A stretch of DNA of 64,000 nucleotides from Aliiglaciecola lipolytica. GTDB lineage: Bacteria; Pseudomonadota; Gammaproteobacteria; Enterobacterales; Alteromonadaceae. The notes beneath the pieces were generated by a model, which saw nothing but the letters and a program-made list of their open reading frames with translations, was not told the origin of the DNA and made no database searches. Shown one piece after another: positions 17,282 to 25,693 of the stretch (its first letter is position 1; every line of letters begins with the position of its first letter). The translations under genes and the position numbers were made by a program. Where the stretch lies: assembly GCF_018860635.1 (NCBI RefSeq), contig NZ_JAHKPT010000021.1, positions 590,674 through 654,673 of the forward strand. Reading direction: 5' to 3'.

Positions 17282-18876
17282 AAATTATTCTCCTTTGCAT
17301 GGGCACTGACAATCGCGGTGATAACCGCTTGTGCTTTGCCTCTGGTTTCGTCTGCTTCAGATTGTGGATCTGAGTCGTACACCACGCCTGCGCCAGCCTG
17401 GATATAAGCAATATTGTGTTTGACAAATGCGGAGCGAATTACGATACAAGTATCCATGTCGCCATTGCCATTGATATAACCCACTGCACCGCCATAACTT
17501 CCTCTGCGTTTTTTCTCTACTTCACGGATAAGCGATGCTGCACTGACTTTAGGGGCACCTACTAGCGTCCCCATATTCATGCAGGCGGCGTAAGCATGCA
17601 GTGCATCTAAGTCATCTCGTAATTGACCGACTACACGACTGACTAAATGCATTACATGGGAATATCTATCTACTTTTAAAAGATCTTTTACGAAGCGGGT
17701 ACCGGGTTGGGAAACTTTTGCTACGTCATTTCGGGCTAAATCAACAAGCATTAGGTGTTCTGCTTTTTCTTTTTGGTCTTCACGTAGATTAAGCTCAATT
17801 CGACTATCCAAATCTACATTGATACTGCCATCAGCATGTTTTCCTCTGGGGCGAGTACCTGCAATCGGATATATCTCAATTTGATTACTCTGTTTATCGT
17901 ATTTGAGTGCCGACTCGGGGGAAGCGCCAAACATACAAAAATCGTCATCTTGTAGAAAGAACATGTATGGACTTGGGTTTTGTTTCTTTAGATTGGCATA
18001 AGCTGCATAGGGAGAAGGACAAGGTAATTTAAACGTGCGCGAAGGAACAACTTGGAAAATATCGCCAGCCAAAATATGTTCTTTAAGATTTAACACATCC
18101 TGTTTGTATTCGTCATCTGACTTATCCACCTCTAACTTCATCTCAATACCGACTGGCGTTGATTGCATGGGTTGTTGTTTGAGTTGTTTTAATTGGCTGA
18201 TGATTTCTTCTAGTTGTTGACTGACTGAAAAGTAACTACTGCTTACATTTTTGCCACTAAATACTGTGCTAATGACTTCAGTGGTTTGTAATTGATGGTC
18301 TATCACGAGCAATGATTGGGCTAGGTAAAAAACAAAATCAGGGCAGGTATTTTCGCTGTCGGGCACCTCGGGTAGGGATTCAAAACTGGCTAAAAGGTCG
18401 TAAGCGAATGCGCCGCCTAAAAATAAGTTTTGAGGATGTTCACGCAAGCAATGAATATTTTTGACAATTAATCGCAATGCATCAAATACGGCCGGTGCTT
18501 TTAATCGAGTGTCTTCGTCAAGATTCGAATCGGGTATCGAAAACGTTAATTTCAGGGCGGTGTTATTCGAGTCTACTTCAACTTCAACGCCTGCAGGTAT
18601 GTGCTGTTCAAATAACGGTAACACAGAGGCACCATTTTCATTTAACCCTTGAATGAGCACGGTGTGACCATGGCAAGTTAATTTTAATGCGGCATCCAAC
18701 AAGATTAAACTCTTTAAGTTATCCTTACTGTCAATCTCCGCCGACTCAAGCAATAACGTATTGGTTTTGCTTTTGCACAACTGTTGATAGGCGCTGAGAG
18801 GGTCAGCAACATAGGGACCATGTTTAACAATGGTTTCGGCTATTCCGGGTTTTTCACTTAATTGAGTTAAACTCAT
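17278..18876 (-). CDS. trpE: Anthranilate synthase component I
   Basis: 532 aa chorismate-using enzyme. The N-terminal LLES motif at residues 42-45 (NTLLLESAEID) is the tryptophan feedback site. The catalytic half contains FQVVPSRTF, SPYMFFLQ, FGASPES, YPIAGTRPRG, DLARNDVA and a C-terminal GAGVVYDSDPQSE. First structural gene of the operon, 51 bases after the attenuator hairpin. With trpL and the terminator upstream, it is regulated both by transcription attenuation and by end-product inhibition. Confidence 0.97.
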   Translation of the reverse strand: MSLTQLSEKPGIAETIVKHGPYVADPLSAYQQLCKSKTNTLLLESAEIDSKDNLKSLILLDAALKLTCHGHTVLIQGLNENGASVLPLFEQHIPAGVEVEVDSNNTALKLTFSIPDSNLDEDTRLKAPAVFDALRLIVKNIHCLREHPQNLFLGGAFAYDLLASFESLPEVPDSENTCPDFVFYLAQSLLVIDHQLQTTEVISTVFSGKNVSSSYFSVSQQLEEIISQLKQLKQQPMQSTPVGIEMKLEVDKSDDEYKQDVLNLKEHILAGDIFQVVPSRTFKLPCPSPYAAYANLKKQNPSPYMFFLQDDDFCMFGASPESALKYDKQSNQIEIYPIAGTRPRGKHADGSINVDLDSRIELNLREDQKEKAEHLMLVDLARNDVAKVSQPGTRFVKDLLKVDRYSHVMHLVSRVVGQLRDDLDALHAYAACMNMGTLVGAPKVSAASLIREVEKKRRGSYGGAVGYINGNGDMDTCIVIRSAFVKHNIAYIQAGAGVVYDSDPQSEADETRGKAQAVITAIVSAHAKENNL

Positions 18877-18927
18877 GTTTTACTTCTCAAGTTTGATTTT
18901 AATTTTAGCGCGTTGCGGGCAGATACG

Positions 18928-19006
18928 AAAAAGGCCCGATAAACGGGCCTCTTAATAATTATTTGCTACACACACAAACACTCACAGCCCGCTAGTTAGG
19001 GATGTG
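18928..19006 (-). promoter_or_regulatory. trp operon attenuator (1:2 pause hairpin and 3:4 terminator)
   Basis: On the minus strand, segment 1 (CACATCCC) pairs with segment 2 (GGGCTGTG), 18983-19006, right at the Trp codons and stop of the leader peptide. Segment 3 (AGGCCCG) pairs with segment 4 (CGGGCCT) at 18932-18950, followed by a T run: the terminator. CGGGC of segment 2 can instead pair with GCCCG of segment 3, giving the antiterminator when ribosomes stall at the Trp codons. Confidence 0.88.
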
Positions 19007-19051
19007 CCACCACCAGATTTTGCTATTTGTGGAATGAATTGTATTTGTCAT
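18992..19051 (-). CDS. trpL: trp operon leader peptide, 19 aa with Trp-Trp-Trp
   Basis: A 20-codon frame, ATG at 19049-19051 to TAG at 18992-18994, encodes MTNTIHSTNSKIWWWHIPN. Three consecutive TGG codons lie four codons before the stop, exactly where segment 1 of the attenuator begins. This is the classical arrangement for tryptophan attenuation. A weak AAAGTGA sequence about 10 bases upstream may be the ribosome binding site. Confidence 0.92.
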   Translation of the reverse strand: MTNTIHSTNSKIWWWHIPN

Positions 19052-19269
19052 GTGTTTAAATTCACTTTGTAAACTGTAATTAAACCTTAAAATAAGGCTG
19101 TCTATTGACTTTTTTTGAGAATTTATCCAACTCCCAAGGCATTTAACCTGAATATTTTGTGGCGTTTAACATATAATAACGCTATCACCCTTATAGAAGA
19201 AAACAATTCGCTCGTTGTGTCAATACATTGGACGATAAAAAGTTTAAAATTGCCTAATTAAAGCGTTAT

Positions 19270-20145
19270 ATGATAGAAGCCATGAAAATAGATTTGCATT
19301 GCCATAGTAGTTATTCAGACGGTCGATTGACTCCCCAGGAGCTGTTAGATCGTGCTCACAATATGCAAGTAGATGTACTGGCATTAACTGATCATGACAC
19401 TGTTGATGGGGTTCAAGAACTTAAAGATCATCAACAACAGTGTAAACGTAAATTAGCCGTGATTGCTGGTGTTGAATTGTCAACAAGCTGGCATGGATTT
19501 GATATTCATATTGTTGGTCTTAACGTGGATCACAACGACCCAGTATTTTTATCTCGACTTGCACAGCAGAGTCAAAGTAGACAAGAACGGGCGCTAAAAA
19601 TAGCCAATAAATTAGAAAAAGCGGGTGTACCTGATGTGTATGAAACCGCAAAAAGCTTTGCTGGCGTTGGACAAATAACCCGTGCTCATTTTGCTAGAGC
19701 ATTGGTAAAACTTAATGCTGTCAGCAGCCTAGAAGATGCTTTTAAAAAGTATTTAGGGAAAGGTAAAAAGGCCCACGTAAAACCTGAGTGGATAAGCATC
19801 GAAGAAGCGGTGACTTGGATTCAGGATGCCGGCGGACAAGCAGTTTTAGCCCACCCAGGACATTACGACATGACCGCAAAGTGGTTGCGTCGATTGGTGG
19901 CTGAGTTTGCCCTATCAGGCGGCGATGGGATCGAGGCTAATCACATGCATTTAGCTGCAAGCAAAAGGGAATTGCTGGTGGAATTAGCCATCGAACATCA
20001 GCTGCTGGCCTCTACAGGGTCGGATTTTCATTATCCGAGTCGCTGGACGGAGCTAGGGAAAAGTTTAGCCATATCAGAGCGTTTAACGCCTGTGTGGCAT
20101 GATTGGAAAAACCTCTCAGAACTAAACAATAGAATAGGAAATTAG
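19270..20145 (+). CDS. rnm: PHP-domain 5'-3' exoribonuclease / 3',5'-nucleotide phosphatase (RNase AM)
   Basis: 291 aa PHP-fold metalloenzyme. Metal motifs: HCHSSYSDG, LTDHDTVDG, GVELSTSW, VLAHPGHYD and STGSDFHYP. In E. coli the orthologue (YciV) degrades short RNA from the 5' end and matures rRNA 5' ends, and also removes the 3' phosphate of 3',5'-bisphosphonucleosides. ATG 19270 is listed; ATG 19282 (MKIDLHCH) is equally possible. It is divergent from trpL, as in E. coli, and is followed 9 bases later by yciO. Confidence 0.92.
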   Translation: MIEAMKIDLHCHSSYSDGRLTPQELLDRAHNMQVDVLALTDHDTVDGVQELKDHQQQCKRKLAVIAGVELSTSWHGFDIHIVGLNVDHNDPVFLSRLAQQSQSRQERALKIANKLEKAGVPDVYETAKSFAGVGQITRAHFARALVKLNAVSSLEDAFKKYLGKGKKAHVKPEWISIEEAVTWIQDAGGQAVLAHPGHYDMTAKWLRRLVAEFALSGGDGIEANHMHLAASKRELLVELAIEHQLLASTGSDFHYPSRWTELGKSLAISERLTPVWHDWKNLSELNNRIGN

Positions 20146-20154
20146 CGAAAACTT

Positions 20155-20775
20155 ATGAGTCAGTATTTTTATGTTCATCCTGATAATCCTCAGCAACGGT
20201 TATTGCGCCAAGCCTGTGAAATTATTCGAGCTGGTGGCGTGATTGTTTATCCCACAGATTCTGGCTACGCAATTGGGTGCCAAATGGAAGACAAGTCTGC
20301 CCTTGAACAAATTTGCAGGATACGACAGATTGGCAAAGATCATAACTTTACTTTGATGTGCCGTGATATGTCTGAATTGTCGAACTACGCTAGGGTTGAT
20401 AATACCGCCTTTCGTTTGATAAAGAATAATACGCCAGGGCCATATACTTTTATTCTAAAAGCCACTAAAGAGGTACCAAAGCGGTTGCAGAACCCAAAAC
20501 GTAAAACAATAGGTATTCGAGTGCCCGATAACATCATAGCGCTGCAATTGTTAGAAGAATTAAACGAACCCTTAATGTCCACGACCTTGATTTTACCCGG
20601 TGAAACTCAGGCCGAATTTGATCCTGAAGATATTAGAGACAAATTAGAACGTCAGGTCGATTTGATTATTAATGGTGGGTACTTAGGTGAGCAACCCACC
20701 AGTGTGATCGACATGTCTGAGGGGGGGATTGATATCATCCGCGAAGGCAGTGGCGACACTAGCGTATTTGGTTGA
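20155..20775 (+). CDS. yciO: YciO, Sua5/YrdC-family protein
   Basis: 206 aa. The KxR-SxN-type nucleotide site of the Sua5/YrdC/YciO family is seen in VIVYPTDSGYAIGCQMEDKSAL, with KDHNFTLMC, PGPYTFILKA and KTIGIRVPDN. The YciO branch is a paralogue of TsaC/TsaC2, which makes threonylcarbamoyl-AMP for t6A tRNA modification; YciO itself has weak or unsettled activity. It sits between rnm and scpA, the 13-base gap to scpA suggesting one operon. Confidence 0.92.
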   Translation: MSQYFYVHPDNPQQRLLRQACEIIRAGGVIVYPTDSGYAIGCQMEDKSALEQICRIRQIGKDHNFTLMCRDMSELSNYARVDNTAFRLIKNNTPGPYTFILKATKEVPKRLQNPKRKTIGIRVPDNIIALQLLEELNEPLMSTTLILPGETQAEFDPEDIRDKLERQVDLIINGGYLGEQPTSVIDMSEGGIDIIREGSGDTSVFG

Positions 20776-20788
20776 GGCGAATTAGCCA

Positions 20789-21628
20789 ATGACCCAAGAG
20801 TCAGCGCCGAATAAAGCACCTATTCAACAGCCATTGCCCCTTGCATTCGTCAATGGCGAGGCAATGATTGATAAACCGGAAGATTTGTATATTCCGCCGG
20901 ATGCTTTAGAAGTTATTTTAGAAGCGTTTGAAGGACCATTGGATTTACTTTTATATCTAATTCGCAAACAAAAATTCGATATAGTGAATTTGCCAGTGCT
21001 ACAAATTACCCAACAATACATGGAATATGTTGAGGTAATGAAAGAAATAAAGTTGGAGTTAGCCGCTGAATATTTGCTGATGGCAGCGATTTTAGCCGAA
21101 GTCAAATCGCGACTCTTATTGCCTAAACGACCAGACGCCGAAGAAGATGAAGATGATCCTCGCGCTGAATTGATTCGTCGTTTGCAAGAATATGAAGCGA
21201 TAAAGTTAGCAGCCCAAGAAATTGATGGGCTACCTCGAATGGAAAGAGATCTGTTCAGCGCCAGTGCTACACCGAACGAGCATGTCGCACCAATAAAAAT
21301 ACAACCTGAAGTGAACTTACAAGAACTCGTATTAGCGTTTCAATCGGTGATGAAAAAAGCCAAAGCCTTTGAGCATCATCAAATTGAAAGGGAAGTCTTG
21401 TCGACTCGAGAACGAATGAGCAAGATTTTAGAATTATTAGATGAAAAAGACTATCTTGGTTTTGAGACCTTATTTTTTGTATCGGAAGGAAAAGCTGGGG
21501 TAGTAGTGACTTTCTTAGCAATATTGGAGTTGGTAAAAGAGAGTTTGGTAGAATTGGTACAAGCTCAACCTTTCAGTCAAATACATCTGAAACTGCGTAA
21601 TCGAGAAGAGGGTGTATGGCAAGATTAA
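20789..21628 (+). CDS. scpA: Segregation and condensation protein A
   Basis: 279 aa kleisin. The N-terminal domain binds SMC (EAFEGPLDLLLYLIRKQKFDI, ITQQYMEYV, AAEYLLMAAILAEVKSRLLLP), an acidic linker follows (EEDEDDPRAE), and a winged-helix C-terminus (SEGKAGVVVTFLAILELVKE) binds the other SMC head. It acts with ScpB, whose gene overlaps by 13 bases, in chromosome condensation. In gammaproteobacteria that use MukBEF these genes are lost, so this genome probably uses an Smc-type condensin. Confidence 0.95.
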   Translation: MTQESAPNKAPIQQPLPLAFVNGEAMIDKPEDLYIPPDALEVILEAFEGPLDLLLYLIRKQKFDIVNLPVLQITQQYMEYVEVMKEIKLELAAEYLLMAAILAEVKSRLLLPKRPDAEEDEDDPRAELIRRLQEYEAIKLAAQEIDGLPRMERDLFSASATPNEHVAPIKIQPEVNLQELVLAFQSVMKKAKAFEHHQIEREVLSTRERMSKILELLDEKDYLGFETLFFVSEGKAGVVVTFLAILELVKESLVELVQAQPFSQIHLKLRNREEGVWQD

Positions 21629-22284
21629 CCGATGAACAGTTAAAACAACTTGTTGAAGCGGCAATTTTTGTTGCCGATGAGCCATTGAGCAAAGATAAAT
21701 TACAGACCACAGTGTTAGAAGGCCTCAGGGTGTCGAATAAAAAGCTTGATGCCGCGTTAGCTGAGCTGAAATTAGACTATGCCCCGCGAGGGATTCAACT
21801 GATTGAGGTCTCATCTGGCTTTCGGTTTCAATCGGTGGATAGCTTGAGCCCTTGGTTAAGCAAATTGTGGCAAGAACAAGCGCCGCGCTATTCTCGGGCG
21901 CTATTAGAGACTTTATCTTTGATAGCTTATCGTCAACCGATAACCCGAGGAGAGATAGAAGACGTGCGAGGGGTTTCAGTCAGTAGTCACATTATGAAAA
22001 CCCTAACGGAAAGAGAATGGGTGAAAGTGGTTGGTCACAAAGAAGTGCCAGGGCGACCTTCGTTATATGCAACAACTAAAGGGTTTTTGGATTACTTTGG
22101 GATTAAAAGTTTAGCTGATCTACCGCCCATGCAAACAATTGAAGTGCTTCCTGAGTTGGAGCAAAAAGAACAAGACGAACAGCGACTAAAAACAGTGGCT
22201 GAACACATGACATCAGACACAGTGTCCCAAGAAACAGCGATAAATTTGGCTGAACTAGGACCAAATAAAGAGCAAATACATTAA
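21616..22284 (+). CDS. scpB: Segregation and condensation protein B
   Basis: 222 aa with two winged-helix domains. [18 protein letters not shown] starts domain one; [24 protein letters not shown] and [18 protein letters not shown] mark domain two. The C-terminal 40 residues are polar and poorly conserved. ScpB dimers bind the ScpA kleisin linker. It overlaps scpA by 13 bases and rluB by 1 (TAATG). Confidence 0.95.
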   Translation: MARLTDEQLKQLVEAAIFVADEPLSKDKLQTTVLEGLRVSNKKLDAALAELKLDYAPRGIQLIEVSSGFRFQSVDSLSPWLSKLWQEQAPRYSRALLETLSLIAYRQPITRGEIEDVRGVSVSSHIMKTLTEREWVKVVGHKEVPGRPSLYATTKGFLDYFGIKSLADLPPMQTIEVLPELEQKEQDEQRLKTVAEHMTSDTVSQETAINLAELGPNKEQIH

Positions 22285-23141
22285 TGAGTGAAAAACTGCA
22301 AAAAGTACTGGCAAACGCTGGTCAAGGATCCCGTCGTGAGATGGAAAAGTGGATAGAGCAGGGACGTATATCGGTAAACGGTAATGTCGCTACTTTGGGA
22401 GACCGAGTAGAAAATACCGATCAAATACGAGTGGATGGTCAGTTGTTAGCCTTAGCCCAAGAAAAGCCGGTGTGCCGCGTGCTGATGTACAACAAACCCG
22501 AGGGAGAATTGTGTAGTCGCAAAGATCCTGAAGGTCGCCCCACAGTGTTTGACCGCTTACCTAAAATTCAGAATGGTCGCTGGATTGCGGTAGGTCGCTT
22601 GGATATTAACACCAGCGGACTACTATTATTTACTAACGATGGTGAACTGGCTAATCGATTAATGCATCCTAAGCATGAAATCCAAAGAGAGTACGCCGTT
22701 CGCGTGTTTGGTGAAGTTGATAGTAAGATGATAGCGCTATTGAAAAAAGGGGTGGAGTTGGATGATGGTATGGCTAAATTTACTACCATATCTCGTCGTC
22801 CTGGGGATGATGAAAGCCTAAACTCTTGGTTCAATGTTACCTTATCTGAAGGACGTAATAGAGAAGTTCGTCGTCTATGGGAGTCGCAAGGCGTGCAGGT
22901 CAGTCGCCTGATTCGGGTTAACTACGGTGGTTTAGAGTTGCAAAAGCGCTTACCTCAAGGTGGCTGGATAGAATTAACCTTAGATGAGCTTAATCCGTTG
23001 CGTAAATCTGTACAATTACCCAATGAAACTGAAAGTTTGATCAATGAAAAGCGTAACAAGCTTGATCACGTTAGGATTAGTCGCATGCGACGTTCAGTCA
23101 AAAAGCATAAATTGAATAAGAATTTAAAAAGAAGAAAATAA
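22284..23141 (+). CDS. rluB: 23S rRNA pseudouridine(2605) synthase
   Basis: 285 aa. An S4 RNA-binding domain ([21 protein letters not shown]) is followed by the RsuA/RluB catalytic domain with the active-site Asp in [17 protein letters not shown]. The C-terminal tail is strongly basic ([18 protein letters not shown]), like that of RluB. It isomerises U2605 of 23S rRNA. Last gene of the rnm-yciO-scpAB-rluB unit; a terminator follows at 23158-23197. Confidence 0.93.
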   Translation: MSEKLQKVLANAGQGSRREMEKWIEQGRISVNGNVATLGDRVENTDQIRVDGQLLALAQEKPVCRVLMYNKPEGELCSRKDPEGRPTVFDRLPKIQNGRWIAVGRLDINTSGLLLFTNDGELANRLMHPKHEIQREYAVRVFGEVDSKMIALLKKGVELDDGMAKFTTISRRPGDDESLNSWFNVTLSEGRNREVRRLWESQGVQVSRLIRVNYGGLELQKRLPQGGWIELTLDELNPLRKSVQLPNETESLINEKRNKLDHVRISRMRRSVKKHKLNKNLKRRK

Positions 23142-23157
23142 CAATTTAAAAAATGCG

Positions 23158-23197
23158 AAAAAAGCACCTTTTGATTAAATTCGAAGGTGCTTTTTTT
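23158..23197. terminator. Terminator after rluB (usable by the convergent MAPEG gene)
   Basis: AAAAAAGCACCTTTTGA / TCGAAGGTGCTTTTTTT: a stem of about 10 bp or more with an A run before and a T run after, in the space between two convergent genes. Confidence 0.85.
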
Positions 23198-23212
23198 ATG
23201 CTCTTAAGTGAG

Positions 23213-23596
23213 TTACAAGGAAATAATGAGTAAACCAATTGAACAGGCCAAGCCTACTGACCACACCAAACTTCTCAGTACGTGGATATCTAACCAATAA
23301 CAAATAGCATAAATTAAACGTGAGATAACAAATCCAATCGCTAGGTATTGAGCGATATCACCCACGTTTTGCGTAATTAGCGCCGTTAATGCACCGGGTA
23401 TAAACATGATTAGTGCTTCAAAACTATTTTCGTGAACGGCTTTGGCTCGCGCACCAAAACCGGTGAGTTTACTCTGTTGCGCACGAGGGTTTCGATTGTC
23501 ATAACCTCCCTGCTTATTCTGCGCAATGGCTAAAGGTGCTTTGAATACAATTGGCATAATAGTGGCAATGATTAAACAGATGATAATAGTCGTCAT
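23213..23596 (-). CDS. MAPEG family membrane protein
   Basis: 127 aa with four predicted TM helices. The family pattern is the NP-R-Q block NRNPRAQQSKLTGFGARAKAVHENSFEAL following TM1; glutathione or lipid binds near these residues in characterised members. Bacterial MAPEG proteins of this length are mostly uncharacterised, some with glutathione transferase or peroxidase activity. It is a single gene, convergent with rluB. Confidence 0.88.
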   Translation of the reverse strand: MTTIIICLIIATIMPIVFKAPLAIAQNKQGGYDNRNPRAQQSKLTGFGARAKAVHENSFEALIMFIPGALTALITQNVGDIAQYLAIGFVISRLIYAICYWLDIHVLRSLVWSVGLACSIGLLIISL

Positions 23597-23707
23597 GAGA
23601 TACTCACAATGTGAACCTGATTGTCTAAGTATAACGTTAACATCTAAATATTTGTTTAAACAAATACCTTTTTAATTATCACCGATTTATGTGTGCTGGG
23701 AAATGTA

Positions 23708-23745
23708 AAAAATGGCCGTCTACATAAGAGTTATGAAAGACGGCC
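23708..23745 (-). terminator. Terminator of the repeat lipoprotein gene
   Basis: On the minus strand a GGCCGTCT/AGACGGCC stem with a 16-base loop is followed by ATTTTTT. It lies about 45 bases past the stop at 23788. Confidence 0.75.
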
Positions 23746-23787
23746 GAATAGTCGGGAATGACATTTGGTACCGTTAAATAAAGGTAT

Positions 23788-24474
23788 TTACATATTGCTG
23801 TCGAATTGAAATTCAACTTTATTCAGTAATTGCGCATCATCAATGTTTAGCTCGACTTCACGATAAAGAATGATTTGACCTGCAACAGTTGCCCCTTGTT
23901 TTATACTCAAAGTAGGCACTGAATGATCGTTATTGTTACGATTATTTTTGTGGAAAATGATATCGCCCAGCACTTGCGTGTTGTTGGTTAGCAAAATATC
24001 TCCGTTGTGAGTGTGCACAGAACCTTCGACTACAACACCATTTAACTTAATCTCACCATTGATGGTTTCGACCTCTTGAGCAACTTTCGAAGAATGCTGC
24101 AAACTGATATCACCGTTGACGGTTTTGACAAAACCTGCACTGCTAAAATGGTGACCCGCTTCAATGTCACCATTTACGGTTGACGCATTTTCGACTGTGA
24201 CATAATCACCCATTTCGATACTGCCATTGACCGTATCGACAGTTCGAGCAGTCACATCATCGTGTAACTCAATGCTGCCATTTACTGAGCTGACGTTAGA
24301 GACGTGTTTACCTTGAGATACTTCTAATCCACCAAAAACACTACTCACGCTATTACCGTCCGATGTGTCGTTACTACCGCCTCCAACATGGATGATGCAA
24401 CCAGATAAAACGAGCATAGTAGAGGTGGCGATGATTGCTCGTGAAATAGTTTTTAGTGAGTTAGCGCTTAACAT
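23788..24474 (-). CDS. Lipoprotein with VNGxI beta-repeat (bactofilin/DUF4097-like)
   Basis: 228 aa. Lipobox LVLSGC predicts lipidation at the Cys, and a Gly/Ser/Asn/Asp-rich linker follows. Residues about 55-165 contain roughly six copies of a 17-20-residue unit with core V-N-G-x-I (SSVNGSIEL, DTVNGSIEM, STVNGDIEA, KTVNGDISL, ETINGEIKL, HTHNGDILL). This spacing suggests a right-handed beta-helix like bactofilins or DUF4097 adhesin-like proteins. The final 60 residues are less regular. It is a single gene with its own terminator. I do not know a function; a structural role at the outer membrane is a guess. Confidence 0.78.
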   Translation of the reverse strand: MLSANSLKTISRAIIATSTMLVLSGCIIHVGGGSNDTSDGNSVSSVFGGLEVSQGKHVSNVSSVNGSIELHDDVTARTVDTVNGSIEMGDYVTVENASTVNGDIEAGHHFSSAGFVKTVNGDISLQHSSKVAQEVETINGEIKLNGVVVEGSVHTHNGDILLTNNTQVLGDIIFHKNNRNNNDHSVPTLSIKQGATVAGQIILYREVELNIDDAQLLNKVEFQFDSNM

Positions 24475-24788
24475 AAAATTCCTAAGTATGTGTGATAATT
24501 GTAATTTGAGTTGTATTTTTATAAGAAGTTGCAGAACTCAGGCCATATTTTTAACTGTATGATTTTAATGTATTTTTTATTTTATGAGAATGAAATAATT
24601 AATTTTTTTAGGCAGAATAACAAAATATTAGTCAATTATGCTGAGTGTTTAGCGATTTTCACAGCGCCTTGTTTAGAGAGTAAATGAAGTCGGGTAGGTC
24701 ACTCAAATAACGGGATTTAAGCTATTTGGTATTCCCACAAGCGCCGCCTTTCAACGACGCTTTTGAGGGGTAAATTGGGTTTACTTAT
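24475..24788. other. Intergenic stretch, no gene seen
   Basis: AT-rich on the side of the lipoprotein gene, whose promoter must lie here. Near 24740-24765 there is an imperfect AAGCG/CGCTT hairpin without a convincing T run on the minus strand. Nothing else is recognisable. Confidence 0.5.
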
Positions 24789-25676
24789 TTACTTTTTTTC
24801 TAAAAGGGTGATTAAACTGGACGTGTCGAATCTATCCCCTCCATTGGCCTGAACTTGGCTATAAAATTGATCTACTAGAGCCGTTAACGGTAAATGTGCC
24901 TTCGATACTCTCGCTTGGTCCAATACTATACCGAGATCTTTGCGCATCCAATCGACGGCAAACCCAAAGTTAAACTCATTATCTAACATAGTGCTGGCAC
25001 GATTATCCATCTGCCAAGATTGTGCAGCGCCTTTAGAAATAACCTCAACAACTGCCTCAGCATCTAAGCCATTTTGTTTGGCAAAGTGTAATGCTTCAGA
25101 TAAACCTTGTACTACACCGGCAATGCAGATTTGATTCACCATTTTGGCCATTTGACCACTACCAACCGGACCTAACAGCTTTTGCATTTTGGCGTAACAG
25201 CGAATTAGCGATTCTATTTTTTGATAGTCCCTTGGCTCAGCTCCAACCATCACGGTAAGGGCACCGCTTTGTGCTCCCGCTTGGCCGCCAGAAACGGGGG
25301 CATCTGCATAGCCGATATTTTTGGATTGAGCTATTTGCGCTAGTTCTTGTGCCACTAAAGCCGATGTCGTTGTATGATCAACAAAAATACTGCCTTCTTT
25401 CATTGTATTAAATGCGCCTTTATCACCTACTGTTACTTCACGTAGGTCATCGTCGTTACCTACGCAGGCAAAGACAACATCTTTACCTTTTGCTGCTTCA
25501 GCGGGGGTTGCAGCTTTTGCACCCTTATACTCCTTTAACCAAAGCTCAGCTTTGCTATCAGTGCGATTATAAACGGTCACTTTATGGCCTGCATTGGCTA
25601 AATAGCCCGCCATAGGAAAACCCATGACCCCTAGGCCAATAAACGCGATATTCAGAGAATGATTTTGATTCGACAT
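24789..25676 (-). CDS. 3-hydroxyisobutyrate dehydrogenase-type NAD(P)-dependent beta-hydroxyacid dehydrogenase
   Basis: 295 aa. The Rossmann dinucleotide motif is FIGLGVMGFPMAGYLANAGH. The substrate motif DAPVSGGQAGAQSGALTVMVG, the catalytic-lysine region GSGQMAKMVNQ and the C-terminal MRKDLGIVLDQA are those of the HIBADH/GarR/YihU family. Such enzymes oxidise 3-hydroxyisobutyrate or reduce tartronate or succinic semialdehydes; the substrate cannot be fixed from sequence. It follows the glutamate-synthase-like gene by 17 bases, so the two are probably cotranscribed. Confidence 0.9.
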   Translation of the reverse strand: MSNQNHSLNIAFIGLGVMGFPMAGYLANAGHKVTVYNRTDSKAELWLKEYKGAKAATPAEAAKGKDVVFACVGNDDDLREVTVGDKGAFNTMKEGSIFVDHTTTSALVAQELAQIAQSKNIGYADAPVSGGQAGAQSGALTVMVGAEPRDYQKIESLIRCYAKMQKLLGPVGSGQMAKMVNQICIAGVVQGLSEALHFAKQNGLDAEAVVEVISKGAAQSWQMDNRASTMLDNEFNFGFAVDWMRKDLGIVLDQARVSKAHLPLTALVDQFYSQVQANGGDRFDTSSLITLLEKK

Positions 25677-25693
25677 AGGAATTCCTTTTAAAA

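Noticed and set aside
19051-19140. Search for a TrpR operator at the trp promoter
   Set aside because: No palindrome like the E. coli operator is visible; CTAACTAG occurs only inside the leader transcript at the leader-peptide stop.
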